NCBI RefSeq assembly: GCF_007997225.1
Contig: NZ_VORM01000004.1
Span: forward strand, 1 to 64,000
Source: Subsaximicrobium wynnwilliamsii
GTDB lineage: Bacteria > Bacteroidota > Bacteroidia > Flavobacteriales > Flavobacteriaceae
Length of the DNA stretch: 64,000 bases
Direction: 5' to 3'
The position numbers and the translations under genes are program-made. Below, piece by piece: positions 1-9,089 of this stretch (within the stretch, counting starts at the first letter, position 1; each line of letters opens with the position of its first letter). Under the pieces are notes generated by a model. It saw only the letters and a program-made list of their open reading frames with translations, was not told where the DNA came from and did not search any database.

Positions 1-960
1 CTCGCTGTCCCTGACGCTGAGGTCGAAGACGGTCACTCCATCGGCAACCCCGTCGTCACAGAGCTGCAGCGGCGCTGGCAGCACCGCCACCGGTGGCAGG
101 TCCACGCGGATCTCGAAGCTGCCGGTGTCGGCGCAGCCGTTGCTCTCGCCCTCGAGCCTCACGAAGATGGTCTGCGGGTTGCCGGTGTTGGTGTAGTTGC
201 CCACATTGGAGATCGCATCGTTGCCGCTCAGGGCGTCCGCAGCGCTCAGGTGGTAGGTCAGGATCAGGTCGAGATCGGCCGCCAAGGTGGGCTGTGACCC
301 CGTGATCTCGGCCTCCTTGGTGCCCAGGTCGAACTGTGAGACCCCGTCGGCATCGCTGTCGCACAACACGTAGTCGCTGATCTCGGCGGGCACCGCTGGC
401 GTGGGGTTCACGATGAGGACCAGCTCCACGAGCGTCGCGCAGCCGGTGGCCACGGTGGCGCTCTCAACCCGCGCGTGCAGCACCTGGGTGCCGGCCACGA
501 TGTTGCTGTAGGGGCTGCCCACTGCGTTGACGCCGTTCTGGGCATCGGCAAAAGTCTCGTGGTAGCTGACCTCAAGGCCGGCAACACCGCCGGTGATCTC
601 GGCGTCGCGCAAGGTGAGGTCGAAGACCCCGAAGCCGTCGCTGTCGGGATCGCAGTACTCAAGAGGGGCAGGGTCGTTCGCGACCGGAGCCTGCTGCACC
701 GTGAGCACCAGGCTCGTGGTCGCATGGCAACTTGTGGTGTTGTCCTCTACCCTGACGAAGACGACCTGGCCGTTGGCTTCGTTTGTGTAGGGGACCGGTA
801 ATGCGTCTGTATCGCTGTCGGCATCGGCTTGGTCCTTATGGTAACTTACCGTGTAGCCGGGATTGTTGCCCGTGACCTCGCTGTTCTTCATGCTCAGGTC
901 GATCGAGGTCAGCCCGTCTGGCACGCCGTCGTCGCAGACTTCCAAGGGGGTGGGATCAAA
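1..960 (-). repeat. GC-rich tandem repeats in the giant adhesin gene
   Basis: Cys codons of the CDD/CDPDSDG/CDSDADG motif fall at 934, 652, 361 and 58, spacings of 282, 291 and 303 bp (94-101 residues). Each unit carries FDL about 12 residues after the Cys, then a Y-H-x-x-x-A-D-A segment and a V-R-V/L-E strand. The base composition is much higher in GC than the rest of the gene: 38 of 60 bases in 1-60 against 24 of 60 in 2041-2100. The array continues past the window edge. Confidence 0.75.
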
Positions 961-3900
961 AATGATGGGCTGAGAAAAAACAGTGAAACTTTGGGTCGTT
1001 GTTGTAGGGCAAGCACCATTAGTAGTATATGATATCGTATATTCAGTAGCATACGCGCCACCTGTTACAGTACCTGAACTAGTATTTATGATCGTTCCAT
1101 CTGTGGGAACTGGATTTAAACTGAATGTGCCTCCAACTAAGCCTGTAATAGTCGTGGTGGCGCCATCACAGGTTGGTGCAATGGTAAAGCTAGAATCGTC
1201 TTGCGGCAATATGGTCACAGATACGGTTGTTGTTTCCGGACAGTTCCCGGAGCTGCTGTAATTTACGGCATATGTTTCGCCCGAAACTGGATTTGTAATT
1301 TCGCCTGTTACTGCATCCAAAACTGCCCCATCAGATGGGGAATTGGAGTCAAAGGCAAAGCTTCCGCCCAAATCACCTGTAATGGTCGCAATTGCGTTAT
1401 CACAACTAGGCGTGTAGGTGAACGAAGCGTCTTCCGCAGAAAATACCGTTATGCTTTGTTGTGCTGTTTGAACACATGGCCCTGCTGTGGTATATTCAAC
1501 CGTATAGGTAGCATCTGGCACTGCGTTTGAAACGGTTCCCGTGCTCGCATCAATGGTTGCGGCATCGGTTGGTACCGGATTAAAAGTAAAGGTACCACCT
1601 GTATCGCCCGAAATTGTGGCAGTAGCACCATCACAGTTTGGCTGTAAGGAAAACGCAGGATCATCGGCAGGGACAATACTAACAGTCTCTGTACTTGAAG
1701 AGGCACAAACTCCAGATGTTGCATATTGCACGGTGTAAACCGTACCAAAAGTTCCACCAGTGATTGTACCTGTTGCAGCATCAATCATAGCTCCATCTGC
1801 TGGGAGCGGATTAAAAGTGAACACACCACCCGAATTGCCATCAATAGTGGCTATTGCACCATCACAGGTTGCGGTTAAGGTAAAGGAGGTGTTGTCTAAG
1901 TCTGTAATGGTCACATTTTGTGTAGAACTACTTGGACACAGACCTGCAATAGAATATTCTACCGTATAAGAGGCGCCTGAAGTTGTATTTGTGATTTCCC
2001 CGGTTATGGCATCAATGTTGGCGCCGTCGGTTGCTGCGGGATTAAAAGTAAAAGTACCACCGGTATTCCCCAAAATTGTTGCGAGGGCACCGTTACAATT
2101 AGGCGATAGGCTAAACGCTGTATCTGGAACGCCATTAAAGCTAACCTCCACCTCGCTCAATAAAGCACAACTTTGATCTGTAACTTGCACGGAATAAACG
2201 CCAGAGTTGGGAGATGCTACCGTTAAAGTCGGACTTTCTTCACCCGTAATAAATATGCCATCTAAAAACCAAATATATTGCGCGGTGGGCGATGCAATAT
2301 CTGCATCTAAAATAACATCTGGATCACCTTCACACAACTGTTGATCTGGGCCCAATTCAACATCAAACGGTGTGTCTTTGCTAACAACGACATCATCTGT
2401 AACTATTACTTCATCGCCATTACAATTGATGTAAGTTACTTGAGCCGTATAAGTGGCTTGGGTGGCTGGACAAACTTCAAAAGTAGGAGTAGTAGCAATC
2501 ACGGTACCAGATTCATCTAACCAAGCGAAATCAGTAATGCTTTGACCAGATGGAGTAAAGCGCCAAGCTTCATCTGTCGTTGACCATTGTCCTGTATTGC
2601 GGTTTGGAGGCACAAAGGCAATTGTTCCTGCATCGTTTTGAATACCTACTACCGCATTGCCATTATTCCAACTTGCACAAAATGGCTTATCCTTAATATA
2701 AATGTCAATCACATTGGTGGTCTCATAAAATACAGCCATATGTGTCGCAACTAAATTTGTACAACTATAAAGAGGTACATTGTAAAAAGATACTGCTAAA
2801 ACCCTATTGGGGGCTGTCCCAATGATTTCCCAACCAATTTCTTCACTACTACCGACTGCCGGATTGATATCGTGACATGGTGTAAAAATATTCGCTTCTG
2901 ATAAAGTAGTGTTTGAATTATTTGGCAATGTTTGAGTAAACCCATACTCATTCGAATTATCAGAAGGGTCCACATCAAAACTAATGACCCCATTAGAACC
3001 AACTTGGAATTGCGTTCTAATATTATTAAAAAAACAAAAATCGAAGGGCAAATTATCAACGCTGGACCAAGCATCATCAATGTTCGGATTCAATGGATTG
3101 GATAAACCTTGAAAAGGAAACGGCGGCACGAAAGGAATTTGGGACACCGTATATGTGTTCGTTTCTCCAATTTCAAGAAATTCCGCAGAAATTTCAGCAC
3201 AGTCATCGGCACAATCGATTACGACGTCATCTCCTGCATTCACATAAGGATTCCCAGGTCCCGAGGCTCCAATCTGTGCTGTCAAGTCAATGGCGTTGGT
3301 ACTAGAGCAGCCCGCGGGATTTGTATCTGTGATTGTCAAAGTAATATCATAAACTCCTGCCGTAGCATATTGATGTGTAGCGGTAGCACCAGATCCGGTG
3401 TTTCCATCACCAAAATCCCAAAGATAAGTAGCTCCAGATCCGTTAACCGAAAATGCACCACTTCCATTGAAAGTAATGACTTCATCAACATCAGCAACTA
3501 CAATATTGTTGACATCGAAGCCAGGATTGGTACTATCCAAATTGGCCACGATATCTTGACATGGCGTTAAACAAGCGATATCTGCCGCCCATCCTATGGT
3601 AACTCCAGTAGCATTAGAAACAAACTCAATAGTTAAACAGCCAGAAGGGCTAGAGGCTTCGACAATCAATGGCGAGTTTATACCAGAATACGAACCTAAG
3701 GATGGCGCTGTATTATCAGCCCCATCATAAATAGTCATTACATCCACTAATTGGGTGTTAAAGGTTGTAAAACTCAGTTCTATCACATCGCCGGCATTAT
3801 TTGGACAGATTGTGAGAGCAAAGTTTTCGTTACTAGTATAATTACCAAACTCACCACCAGAATCAAAAAATCGATCTTGACATTGGTTGAAAGTACCGTC

Positions 3901-3975
3901 TTGCATGGAGATATCCTGCCCATGAGCGCATAAAATCGAAAGCAACACTAAAAATAGAAGTATCTGTTTTTTCAT
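1..3975 (-). CDS. Giant secreted CUB/PKD multi-repeat adhesin-like protein, 3' end outside window
   Basis: Reading from the ATG at 3975, the frame is open for 1,325 codons to the window edge; I checked every codon. Order: signal peptide (about 1-20, ending in AHGQ-D); a CUB-like domain (about 26-130, with the IYDG and GCLTIEF motifs); a PKD domain (about 145-228, WDFGDG starting at residue 186); a roughly 300-residue beta-rich module; an Ig-like stretch; five tandem repeats of about 77 residues (about 616-997); then GC-rich repeats of about 94-101 residues carrying C-D-x-D/G-x-x-D-G and FDL. This architecture is typical of type IX-secreted surface or gliding-type adhesins; a C-terminal sorting domain would lie beyond position 1 and is inferred. 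A secreted-protein gene lies 12 bp upstream, probably in one operon. The switch to GC-rich DNA near position 960 is odd. Confidence 0.85.
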   Translation of the reverse strand, partial: MKKQILLFLVLLSILCAHGQDISMQDGTFNQCQDRFFDSGGEFGNYTSNENFALTICPNNAGDVIELSFTTFNTQLVDVMTIYDGADNTAPSLGSYSGINSPLIVEASSPSGCLTIEFVSNATGVTIGWAADIACLTPCQDIVANLDSTNPGFDVNNIVVADVDEVITFNGSGAFSVNGSGATYLWDFGDGNTGSGATATHQYATAGVYDITLTITDTNPAGCSSTNAIDLTAQIGASGPGNPYVNAGDDVVIDCADDCAEISAEFLEIGETNTYTVSQIPFVPPFPFQGLSNPLNPNIDDAWSSVDNLPFDFCFFNNIRTQFQVGSNGVISFDVDPSDNSNEYGFTQTLPNNSNTTLSEANIFTPCHDINPAVGSSEEIGWEIIGTAPNRVLAVSFYNVPLYSCTNLVATHMAVFYETTNVIDIYIKDKPFCASWNNGNAVVGIQNDAGTIAFVPPNRNTGQWSTTDEAWRFTPSGQSITDFAWLDESGTVIATTPTFEVCPATQATYTAQVTYINCNGDEVIVTDDVVVSKDTPFDVELGPDQQLCEGDPDVILDADIASPTAQYIWFLDGIFITGEESPTLTVASPNSGVYSVQVTDQSCALLSEVEVSFNGVPDTAFSLSPNCNGALATILGNTGGTFTFNPAATDGANIDAITGEITNTTSGASYTVEYSIAGLCPSSSTQNVTITDLDNTSFTLTATCDGAIATIDGNSGGVFTFNPLPADGAMIDAATGTITGGTFGTVYTVQYATSGVCASSSTETVSIVPADDPAFSLQPNCDGATATISGDTGGTFTFNPVPTDAATIDASTGTVSNAVPDATYTVEYTTAGPCVQTAQQSITVFSAEDASFTYTPSCDNAIATITGDLGGSFAFDSNSPSDGAVLDAVTGEITNPVSGETYAVNYSSSGNCPETTTVSVTILPQDDSSFTIAPTCDGATTTITGLVGGTFSLNPVPTDGTIINTSSGTVTGGAYATEYTISYTTNGACPTTTTQSFTVFSQPIIFDPTPLEVCDDGVPDGLTSIDLSMKNSEVTGNNPGYTVSYHKDQADADSDTDALPVPYTNEANGQVVFVRVEDNTTSCHATTSLVLTVQQAPVANDPAPLEYCDPDSDGFGVFDLTLRDAEITGGVAGLEVSYHETFADAQNGVNAVGSPYSNIVAGTQVLHARVESATVATGCATLVELVLIVNPTPAVPAEISDYVLCDSDADGVSQFDLGTKEAEITGSQPTLAADLDLILTYHLSAADALSGNDAISNVGNYTNTGNPQTIFVRLEGESNGCADTGSFEIRVDLPPVAVLPAPLQLCDDGVADGVTVFDLSVRDSE
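985..2130 (-). repeat. Five tandem protein-coding repeats of about 77 residues in the giant adhesin
   Basis: The conserved CDGA/CNGA/CDNA core recurs at about 1167, 1402, 1629, 1860 and 2092, a period of 227-236 bp. Each unit reads roughly: F-x-L-x-P-x-C-D-G-A, then GGTFTFNP, DGA-x-IDA-x-TG-x-IT, and Y-T-V-x-Y ending in G-x-C. Units differ from each other at many positions, so this is an old amplification of an Ig-like bacterial adhesin module. The two invariant cysteines per unit could form a disulfide in the mature exported protein; that is inference. Confidence 0.8.
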
Positions 3976-3987
3976 AAGAGTTATCAC

Positions 3988-4467
3988 TTATTGAGGATTT
4001 TGTGACTTGATTACAACCAAATACGAAGAGTTATCGAATAGATACATTTTAGTTTTTTGACGAGAATCAAAAGCGAATTGATATTTGAGTGGGTTAAAAT
4101 TGGTTTTATCCAGAATCACATCTCGCGTTAATGACTTATTATAAAAATCAAAAAGTGGCACGCTAGAAAGTTTCGCGAAACTCGAAAGATCTTTGTTAGG
4201 AGCGTGCATGAATTCAACCCTATTTCTGAGAATGTTTTTTACATCCTTAAGTCGCTGTGGCCGATTCAAAATATCAGATTCTGAATTATCGCCATACACT
4301 TCTCGAATAAAACCTAGTTCCTTTTGAGTTAAGGGAGATGCCACATTTGCGTCAAAAAAAATTTGTTGAAGCGGTTTAACCTGATTATCAGTTTGCGAAT
4401 AAGAATGCGTCGACGTTCCAAAAACAAACAACAAAAACACCATTGAGGGGAGTAATTTAAGTAGCAT
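3988..4467 (-). CDS. Secreted hypothetical protein paired with giant adhesin
   Basis: 159 residues with an N-terminal signal peptide (hydrophobic MVFLLFVFG core, likely cleavage after HSYSQ at about residue 25). The rest is mixed alpha/beta with no Cys and no motif I recognise. It ends 12 bp before the start of the giant repeat protein on the same strand, so the two are probably co-transcribed. A role in presenting or anchoring the large protein is possible from context but not shown. Homology searching of the mature part against proteins encoded next to other CUB/PKD type B sorting proteins would decide whether this is a conserved pair. Confidence 0.65.
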   Translation of the reverse strand: MLLKLLPSMVFLLFVFGTSTHSYSQTDNQVKPLQQIFFDANVASPLTQKELGFIREVYGDNSESDILNRPQRLKDVKNILRNRVEFMHAPNKDLSSFAKLSSVPLFDFYNKSLTRDVILDKTNFNPLKYQFAFDSRQKTKMYLFDNSSYLVVIKSQNPQ

Positions 4468-4604
4468 ATTAACACTTTTTTAGTAGAACTGAAAAATAAT
4501 GAATTTATGGCGAAACCACAGCAAACCAGCTGTTAAATTGGATGATCGGTTTAAGTATCCGATATATTGTCTTCAATTATTGTAATTAGAGGCAGTAGCC
4601 TTGT

Positions 4605-4632
4605 TTTGATTTTTTTTAATTGCTTATCTTTG
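4605..4632 (+). promoter_or_regulatory. Bacteroidota-type promoter upstream of folE
   Basis: TATCTTTG at 4625-4632 matches the Bacteroidota -7 consensus TAnnTTTG. A TTTG at 4605-4608 could be the -33 element, 16 bp upstream, slightly short of the usual spacing. The implied leader to the ATG at 4723 is about 85 nt. The opposite gene starts at 4467, so this gap holds divergent promoters. Confidence 0.45.
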
Positions 4633-4722
4633 CAGTCGCTTAAACCTAAGCTTTATCGCAATTATTCACTGGTGTTTATTTCCTAATCACGTGATATTGA
4701 TTAAGAGCCTATAACAGATTTT

Positions 4723-5400
4723 ATGAGTATAGAAAAAAACATAGAGGAGTTAGATCTCCTTGGAAACGATCACATTGGCACATCGGCAGATACGCCACTT
4801 CGAGAGAATGCTTTCGAACTTTCAGATTCAGAAAAAATTAAGATCATTAGAAAAGATGTGCATCACATTCTGGAAACTTTGGGGCTGGACCTCAATGACG
4901 ACAGCCTAAAAGGCACGCCAAATCGTGTAGCAAAGATGTTTGTGAACGAGATTTTTTCTGGACTGCACCCCAACAACAAACCCAGTGCCTCCACCTTTGA
5001 CAACAAGTATAAATATGGTGAAATGCTGGTTGAAAAAAACATCAACCTCTACTCCACTTGCGAGCATCATTTGTTGCCCATTGTTGGCAAAGCCCATATC
5101 GCCTATATCTCAAGCGGCAAAGTGGTAGGACTCTCTAAAATGAACCGCATTGTTGATTATTTCGCAAAACGACCACAGGTTCAAGAACGTTTGACCATTC
5201 AAATCGTAAAGGAGCTTCAGCAAGTTCTAAAAACCGAAGATGTGGCCTGCGTGATCGATGCAAAACATCTTTGCGTCAATTCCCGAGGTATTCGTGATGT
5301 GGATAGCAGCACCGTGACTTCAGAATTTGGAGGCCAATTCAAAAACAAGGATACCAAGCGCGAATTTTTGGACTATATCAAATTAGACACCGCTTTTTAA
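4723..5400 (+). CDS. folE: GTP cyclohydrolase I (type IA)
   Basis: 225 residues, the normal length. Converts GTP to 7,8-dihydroneopterin triphosphate, the first step of folate/pterin synthesis, in the cytoplasm. Zinc and catalytic residues are visible: CEHH (C113, H115, H116), and H182 with C184 in KHLCVNSRG followed by RGIRDVDSSTVTSEFGG. The SKMNRIVDYFAKRPQVQERL segment of the family is intact. The N-terminal 40 residues are a variable extension. It is followed 100 bp later by cysS on the same strand. folD, another folate enzyme, lies far away at 34 kb. Confidence 0.96.
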   Translation: MSIEKNIEELDLLGNDHIGTSADTPLRENAFELSDSEKIKIIRKDVHHILETLGLDLNDDSLKGTPNRVAKMFVNEIFSGLHPNNKPSASTFDNKYKYGEMLVEKNINLYSTCEHHLLPIVGKAHIAYISSGKVVGLSKMNRIVDYFAKRPQVQERLTIQIVKELQQVLKTEDVACVIDAKHLCVNSRGIRDVDSSTVTSEFGGQFKNKDTKREFLDYIKLDTAF

Positions 5401-5500
5401 GTTGTCCTTCTTCCGAAGCATTAAAAAAAACAGTAGTTTTAAGTATTGAAACAACTTTCAAGGGTGATCCTATGGTTAGCCTTTTTTAATTCTAATAGTT

Positions 5501-6982
5501 ATGTCATTGCATAAGGAACAGCAGATCAAGATTTACAACACGCTCTCTGGCAAAAAAGAGACCTTTACGCCAATTGAGCCAGGTCATATTGGCATGTATG
5601 TGTGTGGCCCTACGGTTTACAGCAATGTGCATTTGGGCAATGTGCGCACCTTTATGTCCTTTGATATGGTGTTTCGGTATTTTAAGCATTTGGGCTATAA
5701 AGTACGTTATGTACGCAATATTACCGATGCCGGTCATTTAGAGAACGATGCTGATGCCGGCGAGGATAAAATCACAAAAAAAGCGCGACTCGAGTCTATA
5801 GAACCCATGGAAGTGGTGCAGCGTTATACCGTTGACTTTCACAACACACTCAACACCTTTAATTTTCTGCCACCAAGTATAGAGCCAACAGCGACTGGCC
5901 ACATCATTGAACAAATTGAACTGGTCAAAAAGATCATCGCCAATGGTTTTGGCTATGAAGTCAATGGATCGGTCTATTTTGACGTCCACAAATTCAATGA
6001 AAGCTACACATACGGCATTTTGAGCAAACGCAAGCTTGAAGACTTGATTCATAATACGCGTGCTTTGGACGGACAAAGCGACAAGAAGAATCCTCAGGAT
6101 TTCGCCCTTTGGAAAAAAGCCGAACCACAACACATCATGCGTTGGCCTTCCCCTTGGAGCGACGGTTTCCCCGGTTGGCATCTTGAATGCACCACCATGA
6201 GCACCAAATATCTGGGCGAGCATTTTGACATTCATGGCGGCGGCATGGATTTGAAATTCCCACACCACGAATGTGAGATCGCGCAAAATGAAGCAGCGGT
6301 TGGCAGATCACCAGTCAATTTTTGGATGCATGCCAATATGTTGGAACTCAACGGGCAACGCATGTCTAAAACCACTGGAAATATCATCAATCCTGCGGAA
6401 TTACTTTCAGGTAAAAACGATATCATGTCTAAAGCTTACAGCCCGAGCGTGATTCGATTTTTTATTGCCCAATCGTCCTACCGAAGCATTTTGGATTTAA
6501 CCAATGACGGACTTCTATCCAGCGAAAAAGGATTTCTGCGCTTGATGGATGCGATCAATGCGCTAGATGAGCTCAAGGCTGGCACGGCCTCTACGTTTGA
6601 CATTGCTGAATGGCAACAACGCTGTTATGATGCGATGAATGACGATTTCAATTCCCCAATTTTGATTGCCAATTTATTTGAAGCGGTTAAATACATCAAT
6701 CAACTCAAGGAGGGCACTGCAACTTTAACTGCGGAAGATCTAGAACTTCTAAAAAGCAGTATGCATAGTTTTTGCTTCGATATCCTTGGTTTGGAAAACG
6801 TAGGCATTACAGATTCAAGCTCCGAAAAACTGGCTGGCGCCGTAGAACTTTTAATTGAACTGCGCCAACAAGCACGTGCCAACAAGGATTTTGCTTTGTC
6901 TGATAAAATTCGTGATCAATTGGCCGAAAAAGGAATTCAGTTGAATGATAGCAAGGAAGGCACGACCTTTGATGTGAAGTAG
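5501..6982 (+). CDS. cysS: Cysteine--tRNA ligase
   Basis: 493 residues, full length for a class I cysteinyl-tRNA synthetase. Charges tRNA-Cys in the cytoplasm. The HIGH-type motif is present as HLGN within [11 protein letters not shown], and the KMSKS loop as RMSKT (287-291). Predicted zinc ligands C35, C230, H255 and E259 are all present. The C-terminal DALR/anticodon-binding region runs from about 350 to the end, with the usual [17 protein letters not shown] pattern near the end. Start at ATG 5501. Confidence 0.97.
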   Translation: MSLHKEQQIKIYNTLSGKKETFTPIEPGHIGMYVCGPTVYSNVHLGNVRTFMSFDMVFRYFKHLGYKVRYVRNITDAGHLENDADAGEDKITKKARLESIEPMEVVQRYTVDFHNTLNTFNFLPPSIEPTATGHIIEQIELVKKIIANGFGYEVNGSVYFDVHKFNESYTYGILSKRKLEDLIHNTRALDGQSDKKNPQDFALWKKAEPQHIMRWPSPWSDGFPGWHLECTTMSTKYLGEHFDIHGGGMDLKFPHHECEIAQNEAAVGRSPVNFWMHANMLELNGQRMSKTTGNIINPAELLSGKNDIMSKAYSPSVIRFFIAQSSYRSILDLTNDGLLSSEKGFLRLMDAINALDELKAGTASTFDIAEWQQRCYDAMNDDFNSPILIANLFEAVKYINQLKEGTATLTAEDLELLKSSMHSFCFDILGLENVGITDSSSEKLAGAVELLIELRQQARANKDFALSDKIRDQLAEKGIQLNDSKEGTTFDVK

Positions 6983-7365
6983 CAGCCTATCCTAAATCCT
7001 TTCCAAAAGAAAGGACTTGCCAAGATTGGAAAAAAATAAACTTAGCGCTTATTGATACACCACATCAATGTTTACGAAGTTAACGTAGGTTTATATGCAG
7101 TGAAAAGCTTGTTTATTCGCGGAATAGATGCTATGCTATAGTGTTTATAATTTTAGAGCGCAGAAATTTGTGTAAATTCGTTCAATTCATGGCAAAACGC
7201 TATAGGCTAAACTAATCTGAACGCATAGTTTGAAACCCATTAGACGGATCATAAATTTAAAACATTGTTGTGAAATAGTTCTAATAAACATCTCGTACTA
7301 ACTCCATAACAAACCACTCAACAACGAACAACTCCACAAAAAACAACTTTACACCTTCACGATAC
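6983..7365. other. Gene-free interval between cysS and yidD
   Basis: 383 bp. A weak hairpin near 6998-7015 (TCCTTTC/GAAAGGA) just after cysS lacks a T tract. The last 60 bp before yidD are rich in A and C and free of G, as in an unstructured leader. I see no gene. Confidence 0.5.
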
Positions 7366-7602
7366 TTGAAAAAACTCCTGACCTATCCCTTTCTGTTCTT
7401 GATCAAAGTGTATCAAAGTTTGATCTCGCCCTTTTTCCCTGCAAGCTGTCGGTTTCAACCCACATGCTCACAGTATGCCAAGGAGGCCTTGCTTATTCAT
7501 GGGATTTGGAAAGGTGGCAAATTGGCTGTGATAAGGATTTTTAGTTGTCATCCTTGGGGAGGTTCTGGATATGACCCCGTTCCTAAAAAGGATGACAACT
7601 AA
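7366..7602 (+). CDS. yidD: Membrane protein insertion efficiency factor YidD
   Basis: 78 residues, normal size. YidD is a small membrane-associated protein that assists YidC-dependent insertion of inner-membrane proteins. Family marks are clear: [31 protein letters not shown], and [13 protein letters not shown] near the end. The start is a TTG at 7366; no ATG lies close upstream in frame. The last residues (PKKDDN and the TAA) come from a 19 bp inverted repeat. A second possible C-terminus (PGKDDAENSKT) survives 240 bp downstream, so the present tail is likely a rearranged one. The core fold is complete, so the gene is probably functional. Confidence 0.93.
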   Translation: MKKLLTYPFLFLIKVYQSLISPFFPASCRFQPTCSQYAKEALLIHGIWKGGKLAVIRIFSCHPWGGSGYDPVPKKDDN

Positions 7603-7606
7603 AAAT
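7537..7606. repeat. 19 bp perfect inverted repeat spanning the yidD stop codon
   Basis: ATTTTTAGTTGTCATCCTT at 7537-7555 is repeated in inverted orientation at 7588-7606, with a 32 bp spacer. The right arm supplies the last codons and the stop codon of yidD, so the present end of the gene is a copy, on the other strand, of codons upstream. This is the usual footprint of a template-switch event. Confidence 0.85.
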
Positions 7607-7838
7607 TTCCAGCCGCGCCTGCTCGCCCGTTCGCTAAAAATGTACCCCGTACATTTTCTTGACGCTACGTCGCCTTGGGGAGGTTCTGGATATGACCCCG
7701 TTCCTAAAAAGGATGACAACTAAAAATTTCCAGCCGCGCCTGCTCGCCCGTTCGCTAAAAATGTACCCCGTACATTTTCTTTACGCTACGTCGCCTTGGG
7801 GAGGTTCTGGATATGACCCTGTTCCTGGTAAGGATGAT
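7552..7838 (+). repeat. 121 bp tandem duplication of the yidD 3' end (2 full copies + partial third)
   Basis: The sequence starting CCTTGGGGAGGTTCTGG begins at 7552, 7673 and 7794, exactly 121 bp apart. Copies one and two are nearly identical (one visible base change, CTTGACG against CTTTACG). The third copy diverges after about 35 bp and ends in a different yidD tail with a TAA at 7857-7859. Each full unit carries the yidD C-terminal codons, a non-coding insert, and a perfect palindrome AAAATGTAC-CCC-GTACATTTT. Confidence 0.9.
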
Positions 7839-7859
7839 GCGGAAAATTCCAAAACCTAA

Positions 7860-8246
7860 ATTTCAATGCTTCAAAATCTAAACTAGAAGCTGGAAGCTGG
7901 AAGCTAGAGGCTAGAGACTAGAGACTAGAGACTAGAAGTTCTAAATTAAACGAAATGGTATTGCTGCATTGGAAAGAAAGTTTTTTGATTTAGTTCTGCC
8001 AACCCCGCAGTTGGGGACTAAAAAACCTACAGGTCCATTTCAATAAGATTCTAAAAACCAAAGCTTTGATCTATCAATTCACGGAAGCATTCTGGAAACT
8101 ATAAAAATTTTGAACATGCCCATTTTCCGAAGCTAGAACTTCTAATCTTAAGATCTGAATTGAAGTCTGTAAAATCCCTAAAACTCTGCTAAGCGTAATC
8201 GCTTTTTCAGCATAAATACTATCTTTACGGCACCAAATTAAATTTT
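7860..8246. other. Gene-free interval between yidD repeats and lgt
   Basis: 387 bp with heptamer repeats at its start, then unremarkable AT-rich DNA. TATCTTTA at 8220-8227 is one base off the TAnnTTTG -7 box and may belong to an lgt promoter with a very short leader. Confidence 0.4.
7883..7938. repeat. Imperfect heptamer tandem tract (GCTRGAA/GACTAGA)
   Basis: About eight 7 bp units drift from GCTGGAA through GCTAGAG to ACTAGAG. The period of seven matches the perfect GATGCTA tract at 26232, and the core CTAGA is shared. Confidence 0.8.
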
Positions 8247-9089
8247 ATGTTCGCTTTAGAAATAGTATGGGATCCTTCCAAAGGTCTCGATCTTGGATTT
8301 TTCATGCTACATTATTACAGTGTGATGTGGATCGTGGCATTTTTGCTGGGTCTCAACATCATGAAACGCATCTATAAACACGAAGGTCAATCGGAAAAAT
8401 CCTTGGATTCCCTCTTTATCTATTCGGTGGTGGGCATAATGTTAGGGGCACGATTGGGGCATGTGATCTTTTATCAGCCTGAGTTGTTTACAGAGGATTT
8501 CTTCAGCATTTTCTTGCCCGTTAAGTTCAAGGGCGGCTTTGAGTTTACAGGATTTCAAGGTCTTGCGAGCCACGGTGCCGCCATCGCCATGATTATCTCC
8601 ATGTATCTTTACAATAAAAAAGTACTGCACAAAACGGTACTCTGGATTTTGGATCGCGTGGTCATTCCCGTAGCATCGGGAGCGGTGTTTGTGCGTTTAG
8701 GTAATTTCATCAATTCAGAAATCATTGGGAAGCCAACGGGCAGCGATTTTGGTGTGGTGTTTAAGCAATTGGGCGAGACTTTTCCCAGGCATCCAGCACA
8801 ATTGTATGAAGCATTCAGTTATGTATTTGTGTTTTTAGCCTTGATGTATTTTTATTGGAAAACCAAAAAGAGCGAACAGGAAGGTTTTCTGTTCGGCTTG
8901 TTTTTAGTGCTGCTTTGGACCGTAAGATTCTTCGTGGAGTTCATGAAAGAACCTCAAGGCGATGAGTATTTTATTCTCATGGGCTTTAATACCGGCCAAT
9001 TGTTGAGTATTCCATTTATCTTGATCGGACTTTATTTTATGTTCGTTTATAAATCTAAACGCAGTGATGTTGAAAAAACACGTTCTTAA
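8247..9089 (+). CDS. lgt: Phosphatidylglycerol--prolipoprotein diacylglyceryl transferase
   Basis: 280 residues, normal length. An inner-membrane enzyme that moves a diacylglyceryl group from phosphatidylglycerol to the lipobox Cys of prolipoproteins. Seven or so hydrophobic segments are visible. The Lgt signature appears as VRLGNFINSEIIG, and GARLGHVIFYQPE and the FPRHPAQLYEA segment are also characteristic. It overlaps the next gene, a DUF192 protein, by over 20 bp, so the two are translationally coupled. Confidence 0.96.
   Translation: MFALEIVWDPSKGLDLGFFMLHYYSVMWIVAFLLGLNIMKRIYKHEGQSEKSLDSLFIYSVVGIMLGARLGHVIFYQPELFTEDFFSIFLPVKFKGGFEFTGFQGLASHGAAIAMIISMYLYNKKVLHKTVLWILDRVVIPVASGAVFVRLGNFINSEIIGKPTGSDFGVVFKQLGETFPRHPAQLYEAFSYVFVFLALMYFYWKTKKSEQEGFLFGLFLVLLWTVRFFVEFMKEPQGDEYFILMGFNTGQLLSIPFILIGLYFMFVYKSKRSDVEKTRS

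Noticed and set aside
56-2176. Many open frames on both strands in the adhesin region
   Set aside because: Shadows of the continuous minus-strand reading frame 3975-1, which has no stop codon and clear domains.
7659-7859. Separate 66-codon gene after yidD
   Set aside because: It is the duplicated yidD tail read through the repeat, not an independent gene.
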